The notes beneath the pieces are model-generated. The model searched no databases, was not told the origin of the DNA, and saw nothing but the letters and a program-made list of their open reading frames with translations. From Chloroflexota bacterium (GTDB lineage: Bacteria; Chloroflexota; UBA5177; JANWHV01): 5,198 nt of DNA. The stretch covers positions 1 to 5,198 of the forward strand of contig JANWHO010000020.1 in the NCBI GenBank assembly GCA_025450375.1. The letters run 5' to 3'. Both the position numbers and the translations under genes were made by a program. Shown in pieces: positions 1 to 5,198 of the stretch; position 1 is the stretch's first letter; each line of letters opens with the position of its first letter.

Positions 1-149
1 CGTTCCACCGTGCATTGAGCGGGCAGCGCCCCTCCCAGCTTCTCCGCCAGAGCACCCAGAAACGCCTTGGTGTCGCTTAAATCGGCCCGCAGGGATGAAG
101 CCAGCACCTCGAAGCCCAGCCCGTCACCAAACGTGGAGAGTTCGTCCAC
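1..149 (-). CDS. Conserved-looking hypothetical protein, N-terminal part (cut by the left edge)
   Basis: Only the first 49 codons are in the window; the gene continues beyond position 1. I chose the GTG at 149-147, giving (M)DELSTFGDGLGFEVLASS and, further on, an amphipathic stretch ending in GGALPAQCTVER. The translation has protein-like composition (alternating Leu/Ala and charged residues) and strong G/C at third codon positions. A purine-rich GAGGGGGG (160-167) lies 10 nt upstream of the GTG, and a good promoter sits at 219-247, giving a leader of about 60 nt. The reading frame is stop-free back to about 509 but contains no ATG, GTG or TTG upstream of 149, so this is the first standard start; an ATT at 272-270, overlapping the stop of the gene before it, is a less likely alternative. 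No signal peptide or membrane segment is visible. I do not recognise the family, and I assign no function. It lies downstream of, and on the same strand as, the ArsR-type regulator, but with its own promoter. Confidence 0.6.
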   Translation of the reverse strand, partial: MDELSTFGDGLGFEVLASSLRADLSDTKAFLGALAEKLGGALPAQCTVE

Positions 150-218
150 CCTTTTTTCGCCCCCCTCGGTCGCTCTTTCCCATTGCGTCGGCCACCCGTC
201 GGCGCGGCTCCTGAAGGC

Positions 219-247
219 AGTATAGACGCGGGTGGGCGTGGTCGCAA
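219..247 (-). promoter_or_regulatory. Sigma70-type promoter for the hypothetical gene at 149
   Basis: On the minus strand, TTGCGA (247-242) is followed after exactly 17 bp by TATACT (224-219). The -10 box matches the consensus at 5 of 6 positions and the -35 box at 4 of 6. The predicted transcription start is near 212. The -35 box begins 25 bp after the regulator stop codon, so the downstream gene can be transcribed independently of the regulator. I see no terminator hairpin between the two genes, so read-through from upstream is also possible. Confidence 0.6.
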
Positions 248-271
248 GGGAGTGGAAACGCTTGATGACAA

Positions 272-811
272 TCAGACGGGTCGCCAGTAGATACCGCTCG
301 CTCGTTCCAAGAGCTTCGCCATGATCAACTCGCGGCGCAGGGTTGCCACGTCGTCGTGAAAGACAACAAGTATCTGATTTACCTCCGCCTCGCTGTAGCG
401 CTGGTCGCGTGTGAACTGCTCCACCAGGTAGCGCAAGATCACGTCGCGCTTCTTCCGCTGGGCCGGGATCGTCTTCAGCTTGCCGTCCATCAGATAGTCG
501 CCGAGCACCTTATGGTCATACTTGGCGATGTCGTCGCCCAGCGCCGGTGTCGCCGGTTGCTCGGCGAGTGTGTGTAGCGCCTCCAAGAGTGGTTGCTTGC
601 GGAAGCGGTACACGGTGTAATACTGCTCGCGCGTGGCGTCCACCAGGCCGGACTCGCGCAGGCGGGCCAGATGGTGCGATACCGTGGCGGGCGATAGTTC
701 CACCGCCGCCGCGATCTCCTCCACTGAAAGCCCGCGATCTCCGATCAAGGCGATAATCCGGATACGGCTCTCGTCCGCTAGGGCCTTGAAGAGTGTAACG
801 ACGTCCATCAT
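272..811 (-). CDS. ArsR-family winged-helix transcriptional regulator with C-terminal DUF2087 domain
   Basis: A 179-residue predicted cytoplasmic DNA-binding protein. Residues 1-75 form an ArsR-type winged helix: MMDVVTLFKALADESRIRII, then a helix-turn-helix at about 28-52 with recognition helix SPATVSHHLARL (40-51) and the wing YYTVYRF (64-70). Residues about 105-177 match the DUF2087 pattern: KKRDVILRYL, then YSEAEVNQIL, FHDDVATLRREL, and a final LLER...YWR. The protein has no cysteine, and the ArsR metal-box motif (ELCVCD) is absent, so metal sensing of the ArsR/SmtB kind is unlikely; the true signal is unknown. Two ATGs stand in tandem (811 and 808); I took the first. The Shine-Dalgarno sequence is poor (GGTTTGAT just upstream). 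A strong promoter lies at 852-880. The gene is divergent from rpiA. Family members usually repress themselves or a neighbour, so rpiA or the gene at 149 are candidate targets, by inference only. Confidence 0.9.
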   Translation of the reverse strand: MMDVVTLFKALADESRIRIIALIGDRGLSVEEIAAAVELSPATVSHHLARLRESGLVDATREQYYTVYRFRKQPLLEALHTLAEQPATPALGDDIAKYDHKVLGDYLMDGKLKTIPAQRKKRDVILRYLVEQFTRDQRYSEAEVNQILVVFHDDVATLRRELIMAKLLERASGIYWRPV

Positions 812-851
812 ATCAAACCAACCAATTACATTTTCACCATCATCGAATTAG

Positions 852-880
852 ATTATAGGGCCGGTTGCAGGTGTCGTCAA
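852..880 (-). promoter_or_regulatory. Near-perfect sigma70-type promoter of the ArsR-DUF2087 gene
   Basis: On the minus strand, TTGACG (880-875) is followed after 17 bp by TATAAT (857-852): 5 of 6 and 6 of 6 consensus matches. The predicted start is around 845, leaving a leader of about 33 nt. That leader is AT-rich compared with the surroundings. It carries CCATCAT twice (plus strand 805-811 and 837-843) and AATTA twice (824-828 and 846-850, 22 bp apart), which could be binding sites for the regulator itself; this is inference. Confidence 0.75.
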
Positions 881-912
881 CGACGGTCGTGGAGGACGAA
901 CGTGTATCGCCC

Positions 913-945
913 TATAGTGCTTCGTGGTCACCTCGCTTCTATACT
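913..945 (+). promoter_or_regulatory. Possible -10 elements for rpiA
   Basis: The divergent region must hold a plus-strand promoter for rpiA unless transcription enters from elsewhere. Two -10-like hexamers are visible, TATAGT (913-918) and TATACT (940-945), each 5 of 6 to consensus. Neither has a convincing -35 box 16-19 bp upstream, so I cannot choose between them. Starts from these would give an rpiA leader of roughly 150-180 nt. Confidence 0.25.
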
Positions 946-997
946 CCACTTATACGTGAATATTCTTGGCGTGCGGAATTGGGCGACAAATTGGAAC

Positions 998-1020
998 CCG
1001 GAGGATGGCTACTCCTCCGG
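998..1020 (+). promoter_or_regulatory. GC-rich hairpin in the rpiA leader (attenuator-like)
   Basis: CCGGAGGA (998-1005) and TCCTCCGG (1013-1020) are perfect reverse complements around a 7-nt loop. The plus-strand sequence after it is T-rich (ATTCTTCCTTATTCT, 1021-1035), as in a weak intrinsic terminator or attenuator. It ends 83 nt before the rpiA start. The sequence following on the minus strand is not T-rich, so if it terminates it acts on plus-strand transcripts. Confidence 0.4.
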
Positions 1021-1052
1021 ATTCTTCCTTATTCTCGTACGCAGCCGTCTCT

Positions 1053-1097
1053 CCCTTCCCCTTGCTCCAGGTGGTACCATGCCGCGGAAAAGGAGGG
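1053..1097 (+). promoter_or_regulatory. Possible ribosome-site sequestering element with T-box-like string
   Basis: A pyrimidine tract (about 1046-1068) contains CCCTTC (1053-1058), which can pair with GGAGGG (1092-1097), the rpiA ribosome binding site, through five Watson-Crick pairs and one G-U pair. Between them lies AGGTGGTACC (1069-1078), which resembles the conserved T-box core AGGGTGGTACCGCG; CCGCGG follows after an insertion (1082-1087). I see no specifier stem-loop or partner strand for a T-box antiterminator, so the resemblance may be chance. Confidence 0.2.
1091..1096 (+). promoter_or_regulatory. Ribosome binding site that fixes the rpiA start
   Basis: AGGAGG lies 7 nt upstream of the ATG at 1104. 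This strong match selects ATG 1104 over an in-frame ATG at 966, which would add 46 residues of non-homologous, low-quality sequence. Confidence 0.9.
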
Positions 1098-1103
1098 TGC
1101 TTG

Positions 1104-1805
1104 ATGACAAAACAGTCCGGTGACCCGGCCGACATGAAACGGCGGGCCGCCGTCTTCGCGGCGGAGTTGGTCGAGGATGGAATGCTGGTGGGCCTTGGCT
1201 CGGGCAGCACCGCGATTCTCCTGGTCCATGCCCTTGCCGATCGGGCGCGCGCCGGTCTACGTTTCGAGGGCGTGGCCACCTCGGAGGCCACCGCGTCGCT
1301 CGCGCCCTCGCTTGGCATGCGGATCGACAGCCTTGACGACCGGCCCCACCTGGATCTGGCGATAGATGGGGCCGATGAAGTGGACCCCCAGCTCAACTTG
1401 ATCAAAGGGCTGGGTGGCGCTCTGCTCCGAGAGAAACTGGTGGCCTTGTCCGCCGCCCGCTTCGTGATCGTGGTGGACGACAGTAAAATCGTGGATCGGC
1501 TCGGGGAACACTCACCGGTGCCGGTCGAGGTGGTCCGTTTCGGCTGGACCCGAGCCCGCGATGCCCTCGCCGCCCTGGGCGGGCGAATCGAGCGGCGGAT
1601 GTCCGGTGAAACCCCATTCCTCACGGACGGGGAAAACTTCATTCTCGATTGCTGGTTCGATCCAGCCTCGGACGTGGCCGGTCTCGGTCTCCCGATCAAG
1701 GGGATTACCGGGGTGGTAGATCACGGGCTCTTCATCACCATGACGGAGCAGGTGGTGGTCGGCCACCCCGATCGGGTCGAGGTTCTCCGATGGGCCGCCG
1801 ACTGA
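1104..1805 (+). CDS. rpiA: Ribose-5-phosphate isomerase A
   Basis: A 233-residue cytoplasmic enzyme, close to the usual family length (about 220-235). RpiA interconverts ribose 5-phosphate and ribulose 5-phosphate in the non-oxidative pentose phosphate pathway and supplies ribose for nucleotides. The N-terminal phosphate-binding loop is GLGSGST (30-36), followed by ATSEAT (58-63), DGADEVD (88-94), KGLGGALLREK (101-111) and VVDDSK (123-128). Aligned by eye to E. coli RpiA (offset 7), D88, D91, K101, E110 and K128 correspond to active-site D81, D84, K94, E103 (the catalytic base) and K121, so the enzyme should be active. The C-terminal part GITGVVDHGLF fits the family. The start is ATG 1104, chosen by the AGGAGG site. 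A 14-codon ORF (1079-1123) overlaps the start in another frame. The gene appears monocistronic, divergent from the ArsR-DUF2087 regulator and convergent with the ATPase gene. Confidence 0.96.
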   Translation: MTKQSGDPADMKRRAAVFAAELVEDGMLVGLGSGSTAILLVHALADRARAGLRFEGVATSEATASLAPSLGMRIDSLDDRPHLDLAIDGADEVDPQLNLIKGLGGALLREKLVALSAARFVIVVDDSKIVDRLGEHSPVPVEVVRFGWTRARDALAALGGRIERRMSGETPFLTDGENFILDCWFDPASDVAGLGLPIKGITGVVDHGLFITMTEQVVVGHPDRVEVLRWAAD

Positions 1806-1812
1806 AGTCGGC
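1797..1812 (+). other. Hairpin with the rpiA stop codon in its loop
   Basis: GCCGAC (1797-1802) and GTCGGC (1807-1812) are perfect reverse complements, and the 4-nt loop TGAA contains the rpiA TGA. No T-tract follows, so it is not a standard intrinsic terminator. It could help end or protect the rpiA mRNA, or be accidental. Confidence 0.35.
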
Positions 1813-1843
1813 TGGGAATAGATAGACCTTATGGCTGACCGGG

Positions 1844-1914
1844 TTGAAGCCCTGGCCTCCAGACACATCTGATCGTACTATCTTGAAGCCCCGGCATGCA
1901 TGCCAGGGCTTCAA
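1844..1914. repeat. Three-arm repeat with a 32-bp palindrome at the convergent gene ends
   Basis: TTGAAGCCC (1883-1891) and GGGCTTCAA (1906-1914) flank a self-complementary core, GGCATGCATGCC (1893-1904), with one C/A mismatch on each turn; the whole palindrome spans 1883-1914. A third arm, TTGAAGCCCTGGC (1844-1856), is a perfect 13-bp complement of GCCAGGGCTTCAA (1902-1914), so the right arm can pair with either left arm. The TGA stop of the ATPase gene (1913-1911) lies inside the palindrome. Neither side is followed by a T-tract, so it is not a standard terminator. It may be a bidirectional transcript-end structure or a copy of a dispersed palindromic repeat. Confidence 0.6.
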
Positions 1915-4469
1915 GGAAATGTGACCGCCTCGTCGCGCCCCAGCCGACCGCCGCCATTCTCGGCCTCGGCATCCACCTGCTCCAGGCTCATTGCCCGCCC
2001 CTCTACCCAGGCCGCTTTCCGTTCGTCCACGCTGAGCGTCTGTTCCGCCGCCGCCCGAACCCGATCGAGCCGCGACTTCACGTCCGAGCGCAGCACCGCG
2101 CCGGCCGCTTCGGTAAGGGCGATGGCCGCACTGACCAGGCGGAGCGCGGACAACGGCTCGCCATCCGCCAATAGCACCGCCGCGAGCCCGGCCACGGTCT
2201 GCATGCCGGTCTCGACGTACCCTAGCGGCTGGTACTGCTGAATGCCTTGCCTATACCAGTCTCGCGCCGCCGTCCGGTCCCCGCTCTGGTACGCGACATC
2301 CCCCAGCAGGGTGAGCGTCATGCCCAGTCCATACTGATCGCGGATTGCTTCCGCATGAGGCAGCGCCTGCTCGAAATAGCCGCGCGCTTCCTCCAGATCC
2401 TGCTCGGCCTGGGCCACTATACCACGCCACATGAGCGCCTGGGACATCGCCCATTGCAGTTCCCCTGCCTGCTCCACCGCCAGCGCCTGCTCGCAATGCG
2501 CGTGGGCGCCGGCCACATCCCCGCCGGCTAACAATGCCTGTGCCAGAAAGGCATGCACAGTCATCGTGAGAACACGCCAGGTGGCGTCCCGCGTGTCCAT
2601 AGCCTGAAGAAGCATCAGCGATTCTTCTTGGCAGACGCGGGCATCGGCGGCATCGGTGGTTCCTGGCCTTGGCCAGTAGGTGCGGCAAGCGGCCTGGCCG
2701 CTAAAGGCAAACACAAAGTCGTACGGTTCACCCCGCGCGCGGAGGATGGCGACGGCCTCCTCGGCCAGTACATACATCCGTGTGCGATCTCCCGCGAGGC
2801 CGGCCAGCGTAGCCGCCGCGTTCAAGGCAAGGCCGCGACCGCGGGTAGGCGCCGAGGCACATGGCACGGCAAGGAGGCGCGCCAGCCAGAAACGCCCTTC
2901 CCCATGGTGCCCACGCAGGTGCCAGAAATGGAAGAACTTCCCGACGAACACCAGCCCTTGCTCACACGCCTGCTCGTCGGCCGCCCGCCCACGCTCCGCG
3001 CACCAGGCCAGCGCGAGGCGTAGGTTGCCCAGTTCCGCTTCAAGGCGATCCAGCCAGATCGCCTGCTCGTCAGCCCAGGTGTGGACCATGGCGTCCCGCT
3101 CGGCCCAGGTGAGATAGGACGCCGCGTGCCGCACCCGCGTCAGATCAGCTTCCCCGGCCGCCTCAAGCTGCTCACGCGCATACTCACGAATGGTCTCCAA
3201 CATGCTGAAGCGCGGCTCGGCTGCGTCGGTCGCCACGTCTACTCGGAGCAGGTGCAGATCCACCAGCGTGATCAGGATCTCTTCCAGATCTCCGCCCGCC
3301 AGGGGATCCGCTGGATCAGCCTCCCGGCGGCAAATCGCTTCCGCCGTCTCGAGCGTGGCCCCGCCCGCGAAGACCGAGAGCCGGCGGAAGACGGCCCGCT
3401 CGGCCGGGGTGAGCAAGCCGTAGCTCCAGGCAATCGCATCCCGGAGAGTGCGATGACGGGCCGGCGCATCCCGTGTCCCGCCGGTCAAGATGCGCAACGG
3501 CTGCTCCAGGCGGGCCAGCAAGGCCGAGGGTGACAGGGCGGAGACGCGCGCCGCCGCCAGCTCAATCGCCAGTGGCAACCCATCCAGTCGGGCGCAGATC
3601 TCCGCCACGGCCTGGGCGTTCGCCGCAGTGAGCCCGAAATCAGGCCGCACCGCTTCGGCGCGGACCACGAAGAGCCGCACGGCAGCCACTTCATCCAACC
3701 GCTCCAGGGTGGGGAGCGGTCGCGTGACGGGGCGAGCCAACGGCTCGACAGGAAAGAGCCGTTCTCCCGTCAGCCTCAAGGCCGTCCGGCTGGTCGCCAG
3801 CATCCGCAGCCCAGGGCAGGCGTCCCGCAGCGCCGCCAGCTCGGGCGCCGCCCCCAGCACGTGCTCCACATTGTCGAGCAGCAAAAGCTGCTTGCCGCGC
3901 AGGAAGGTCCGCAGCGCGATGGCCAGGGGCAGCGTACCGGACTCGACCACCCCCACCGCCTGAGCAATTGTTGAGAGCACCAGGCCGGCATCCCGCAACG
4001 GCGCCAGGGAGACAAAGACCGCTCCATCGACGAACCGAGCATGTATCTGGGTGGCCACCGCTAGGGCCAACCGAGTCTTGCCCACACCGCCCGGACCGGT
4101 CAGGGTAAGCAGCCGTGTCTCCTCGCGCCGCAGCAGCGCCGTCACCGCCGCGATTGCCGCTTCGCGGCCAATCAGGGAGGTAGCCGGGATCGGCAACCGA
4201 AACTCAGCCACGGCTGATGGACCGGACAGCAACGGCGCCGAATGCGCGTGAACTGCCGCGGCAAGCGCCTCCTGCTCCGCCAGGCTCAGCCCGAGCGCCT
4301 GACCCAACCGGCGCTGGGTCTCGCGATAGGGACAGCGGGCGCCACGCTCGATATACATGAGGCCGCGCGCACTCAGGCCTGCTCGCTCGGCCAACTCCTC
4401 CTGCGTCAGTCCCGCCGCCAGACGGTAGCCCTTGACCAGGTCACCAAAGTACAGTGGCGCCGACTGCAT
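1911..4469 (-). CDS. XRE-type HTH / STAND-like ATPase / TPR regulatory protein
   Basis: An 852-residue predicted cytoplasmic protein. Residues 7-62 are an XRE-type helix-turn-helix ([17 protein letters not shown] region, [21 protein letters not shown] at about 31-51). Residues about 97-370 are an NB-ARC/STAND-type ATPase: SLIGRE (98-103), Walker A GPGGVGKT (125-132), Walker B LLLLDN (195-200), sensor-like ATSR (225-228), [13 protein letters not shown] (297-309), then the [16 protein letters not shown] signature (339-354 region) and winged-helix-like [10 protein letters not shown] (361-370). The C-terminal half is alpha-helical with TPR-like repeats, clearest at about 636-785 ([66 protein letters not shown] as separate units). 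Such proteins are ATP-dependent molecular switches; the TPR part probably binds a ligand or partner that is unknown here. ATG 4469 is the start because an in-frame TGA lies two codons upstream; the ribosome site is only GGGGA. The gene is divergent from the exported-protein gene and convergent with rpiA. Confidence 0.93.
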   Translation of the reverse strand: MQSAPLYFGDLVKGYRLAAGLTQEELAERAGLSARGLMYIERGARCPYRETQRRLGQALGLSLAEQEALAAAVHAHSAPLLSGPSAVAEFRLPIPATSLIGREAAIAAVTALLRREETRLLTLTGPGGVGKTRLALAVATQIHARFVDGAVFVSLAPLRDAGLVLSTIAQAVGVVESGTLPLAIALRTFLRGKQLLLLDNVEHVLGAAPELAALRDACPGLRMLATSRTALRLTGERLFPVEPLARPVTRPLPTLERLDEVAAVRLFVVRAEAVRPDFGLTAANAQAVAEICARLDGLPLAIELAAARVSALSPSALLARLEQPLRILTGGTRDAPARHRTLRDAIAWSYGLLTPAERAVFRRLSVFAGGATLETAEAICRREADPADPLAGGDLEEILITLVDLHLLRVDVATDAAEPRFSMLETIREYAREQLEAAGEADLTRVRHAASYLTWAERDAMVHTWADEQAIWLDRLEAELGNLRLALAWCAERGRAADEQACEQGLVFVGKFFHFWHLRGHHGEGRFWLARLLAVPCASAPTRGRGLALNAAATLAGLAGDRTRMYVLAEEAVAILRARGEPYDFVFAFSGQAACRTYWPRPGTTDAADARVCQEESLMLLQAMDTRDATWRVLTMTVHAFLAQALLAGGDVAGAHAHCEQALAVEQAGELQWAMSQALMWRGIVAQAEQDLEEARGYFEQALPHAEAIRDQYGLGMTLTLLGDVAYQSGDRTAARDWYRQGIQQYQPLGYVETGMQTVAGLAAVLLADGEPLSALRLVSAAIALTEAAGAVLRSDVKSRLDRVRAAAEQTLSVDERKAAWVEGRAMSLEQVDAEAENGGGRLGRDEAVTFP

Positions 4470-4518
4470 ACGTCATCCCCGCGCATTGCAGGCTGCTCCG
4501 CGGCTAACAGACCATGGG

Positions 4519-4550
4519 GCTAGCCTAGCACACCTGGTTCGGTTTTGCAC
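4519..4550 (-). promoter_or_regulatory. Weak promoter of the ATPase gene overlapped by an inverted repeat
   Basis: On the minus strand, GTGCAA (4550-4545) and TAGGCT (4527-4522) are spaced by 17 bp, and a TG one base before the -10 gives an extended -10. Each hexamer matches consensus at only 3 positions. The perfect inverted repeat GCTAG-C-CTAGC (4519-4529) covers the -10 and is a plausible operator for autoregulation through the XRE domain. The predicted start near 4514 gives a leader of about 45 nt. Confidence 0.3.
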
Positions 4551-4708
4551 TCTTCTTCTGTTCAGGTCACTGTTCGGGATAGTGTGCGGGTCATGTTCGT
4601 GGCGTATGGCGCGGCTGGGGCGCAAAGTAGAAACCGTCACGAGGCTCGTGGGGCGATTCGGTCAGCGGTCAACAGTAGGTAACGCGGATAGAAGAGGAGC
4701 ACAGAGCA
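4551..4708 (+). promoter_or_regulatory. Upstream region of the exported-protein gene, with a 13-bp palindrome
   Basis: This stretch has no gene. CACGAG-G-CTCGTG (4638-4650) is a perfect 13-bp palindrome, typical in size of a dimeric regulator site, about 59 bp upstream of the start codon. Tandem GGTCA copies lie at 4660-4664 and 4667-4671. CACT/AGTG arms flank GTTCGGGAT (4568-4584). I found no plus-strand -35/-10 pair that I would trust. A GAGGAG ribosome site is at 4694-4699. Confidence 0.35.
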
Positions 4709-5198
4709 ATGTCACGTCGCAAAACGCTGCTGTCTACGATTCTCCTGCTTGCTGGAACCCTGGTTGCGGGCGGATTCCGCCTGTCGCCGCCAGTATCGGC
4801 GGCGGGCGGTGGGCTCCCTTATCAGCTTCCCAGCCATTTTTCGCCGTCTCCCTACCATCTCTCCGCCCGAGTCGAGGCGGAGTATTCCGGGCGGTTCGCC
4901 TTACAGCGGATCGACCAGCACAGCCGCATGACTGACGGCACCCTTGGGGTCACCCTCGAGCCCAATGGGTCGCTGCTCGGCATCATGCAACTCTATGGCT
5001 ACGACCGGCACGGGTTTCAGACGGTCTGGTTGGCGGTGCTTTCCAACTTCCAGCCCCTTGCTCACGGTGCAATGACCATCGAGCTGTTCGACACCGCCGG
5101 GCAGGATCTCCGGGAGGCCCTGATGGTCACCCGTAACGCGCATGGTGACCTGTCCGGCCAACTCCAGATGGATGGGCGGACCTACGATATTAGCTGGC
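4709..5198 (+). CDS. Exported protein of unknown function, N-terminal part (cut by the right edge)
   Basis: 163 codons are visible with no stop before the edge. The start is ATG 4709, 9 nt after GAGGAG (4694-4699). The N-terminus is a classical Sec signal peptide: basic MSRRK, then hydrophobic TLLSTILLLAGTLVAGG (6-22), and a likely signal peptidase I site after VSA (29-31); no lipobox cysteine is seen. The tandem RR is not a full Tat motif. The mature part starts with a Pro/Ser/Gly-rich linker (about 32-51). It continues as what looks like beta-strand-rich sequence, such as GTLGVTLEPNGSLLGIMQLYGY, TVWLAVLSNF, AMTIELFDTAG, LSGQLQMDGRTYDISW, with alternating hydrophobic residues and turns at Asn-Gly and Asp-Gly. 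There are no cysteines in the visible part. I do not recognise the family. It is divergent from the ATPase regulator, which could control it. Confidence 0.85.
   Translation, partial: MSRRKTLLSTILLLAGTLVAGGFRLSPPVSAAGGGLPYQLPSHFSPSPYHLSARVEAEYSGRFALQRIDQHSRMTDGTLGVTLEPNGSLLGIMQLYGYDRHGFQTVWLAVLSNFQPLAHGAMTIELFDTAGQDLREALMVTRNAHGDLSGQLQMDGRTYDISW

Noticed and set aside
77..271. A 64-codon minus-strand ORF between the regulator and the left-edge gene
   Set aside because: Composition is Arg/Pro/Gly-rich and unlike a protein; it overlaps the better-supported gene at 149 in another frame and covers the promoter at 219-247.
1069..1087. A genuine T-box riboswitch
   Set aside because: Only the core-like string is present; no stem I with specifier loop and no antiterminator partner strand could be found, and rpiA is not a usual T-box target.
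966..1103. N-terminal extension of rpiA from ATG 966
   Set aside because: No family similarity in the extra 46 residues, and AGGAGG sits 7 nt before ATG 1104.
865..1123. Small plus-strand ORFs in the regulator-rpiA intergenic region (865-1104 and 902-1123)
   Set aside because: No ribosome site at their starts, no domain, and they span leader and hairpin elements; treated as chance open frames.
950..1699. A 249-codon minus-strand ORF opposite rpiA
   Set aside because: It is the antisense shadow of a clear rpiA gene; the translation is rich in Arg/Ser/Pro with no recognisable domain and no good ribosome site.
1883..1914. Standard intrinsic terminator between rpiA and the ATPase gene
   Set aside because: The stem is strong but no T-tract follows on either strand.
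2251..4251. Numerous ORFs of 65-157 codons on both strands within the ATPase gene
   Set aside because: All are out-of-frame shadows of the 852-residue protein in GC-rich DNA.
4432..4935. A 167-codon plus-strand ORF across the second divergent region
   Set aside because: It overlaps the start of the ATPase gene and runs out of frame through the signal-peptide gene; no ribosome site or domain.

Overview
This is a GC-rich bacterial window with five protein-coding genes. Two are cut by the window edges, and three are complete. The long XRE/STAND-ATPase/TPR regulator, the ArsR-DUF2087 regulator and the style of the rpiA product together suggest a Chloroflexota (Thermomicrobia-like) or possibly actinobacterial chromosome. 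That placement is inferred from protein style only. I see no transposase, integrase, tRNA, rRNA, CRISPR array or phage gene.

Layout from left to right. The start of a small conserved-looking hypothetical gene runs off the left edge (149 to 1, minus), with its own near-consensus sigma70-type promoter at 219-247. Upstream of it on the same strand is a complete ArsR-type winged-helix regulator with a C-terminal DUF2087 domain (811 to 272), driven by a textbook promoter (TTGACG, 17 bp, TATAAT) at 852-880. The 292-bp divergent intergenic region (812-1103) also carries the leader of rpiA, with a GC-rich hairpin, a pyrimidine tract able to cover the ribosome binding site, and a T-box-like ten-base string. 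Then comes rpiA (1104-1805, plus), ribose-5-phosphate isomerase A, with all the expected catalytic residues.

rpiA converges on an 852-residue helix-turn-helix/P-loop ATPase/TPR protein (4469 to 1911, minus). The roughly 100 bp between them contain an unusual three-part repeat: one 13-base arm plus a 32-base near-perfect palindrome that also contains the ATPase stop codon. Upstream of the ATPase gene is a second divergent intergenic region (4470-4708). It holds a weak promoter overlapped by a short inverted repeat, and a separate 13-bp perfect palindrome. The last gene (4709 onward, plus) encodes an exported protein with a clear signal peptide and no family I recognise; it is open at the right edge.

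Working together: rpiA is the only metabolic gene (non-oxidative pentose phosphate pathway). The two regulators are transcribed away from rpiA and from the exported-protein gene, so each could control its divergent neighbour, but nothing in the sequence proves this. There is no convincing new multi-gene system here. The most useful leads are the rpiA leader, the three-arm repeat at the convergent gene ends, and the unknown input of the two regulators.
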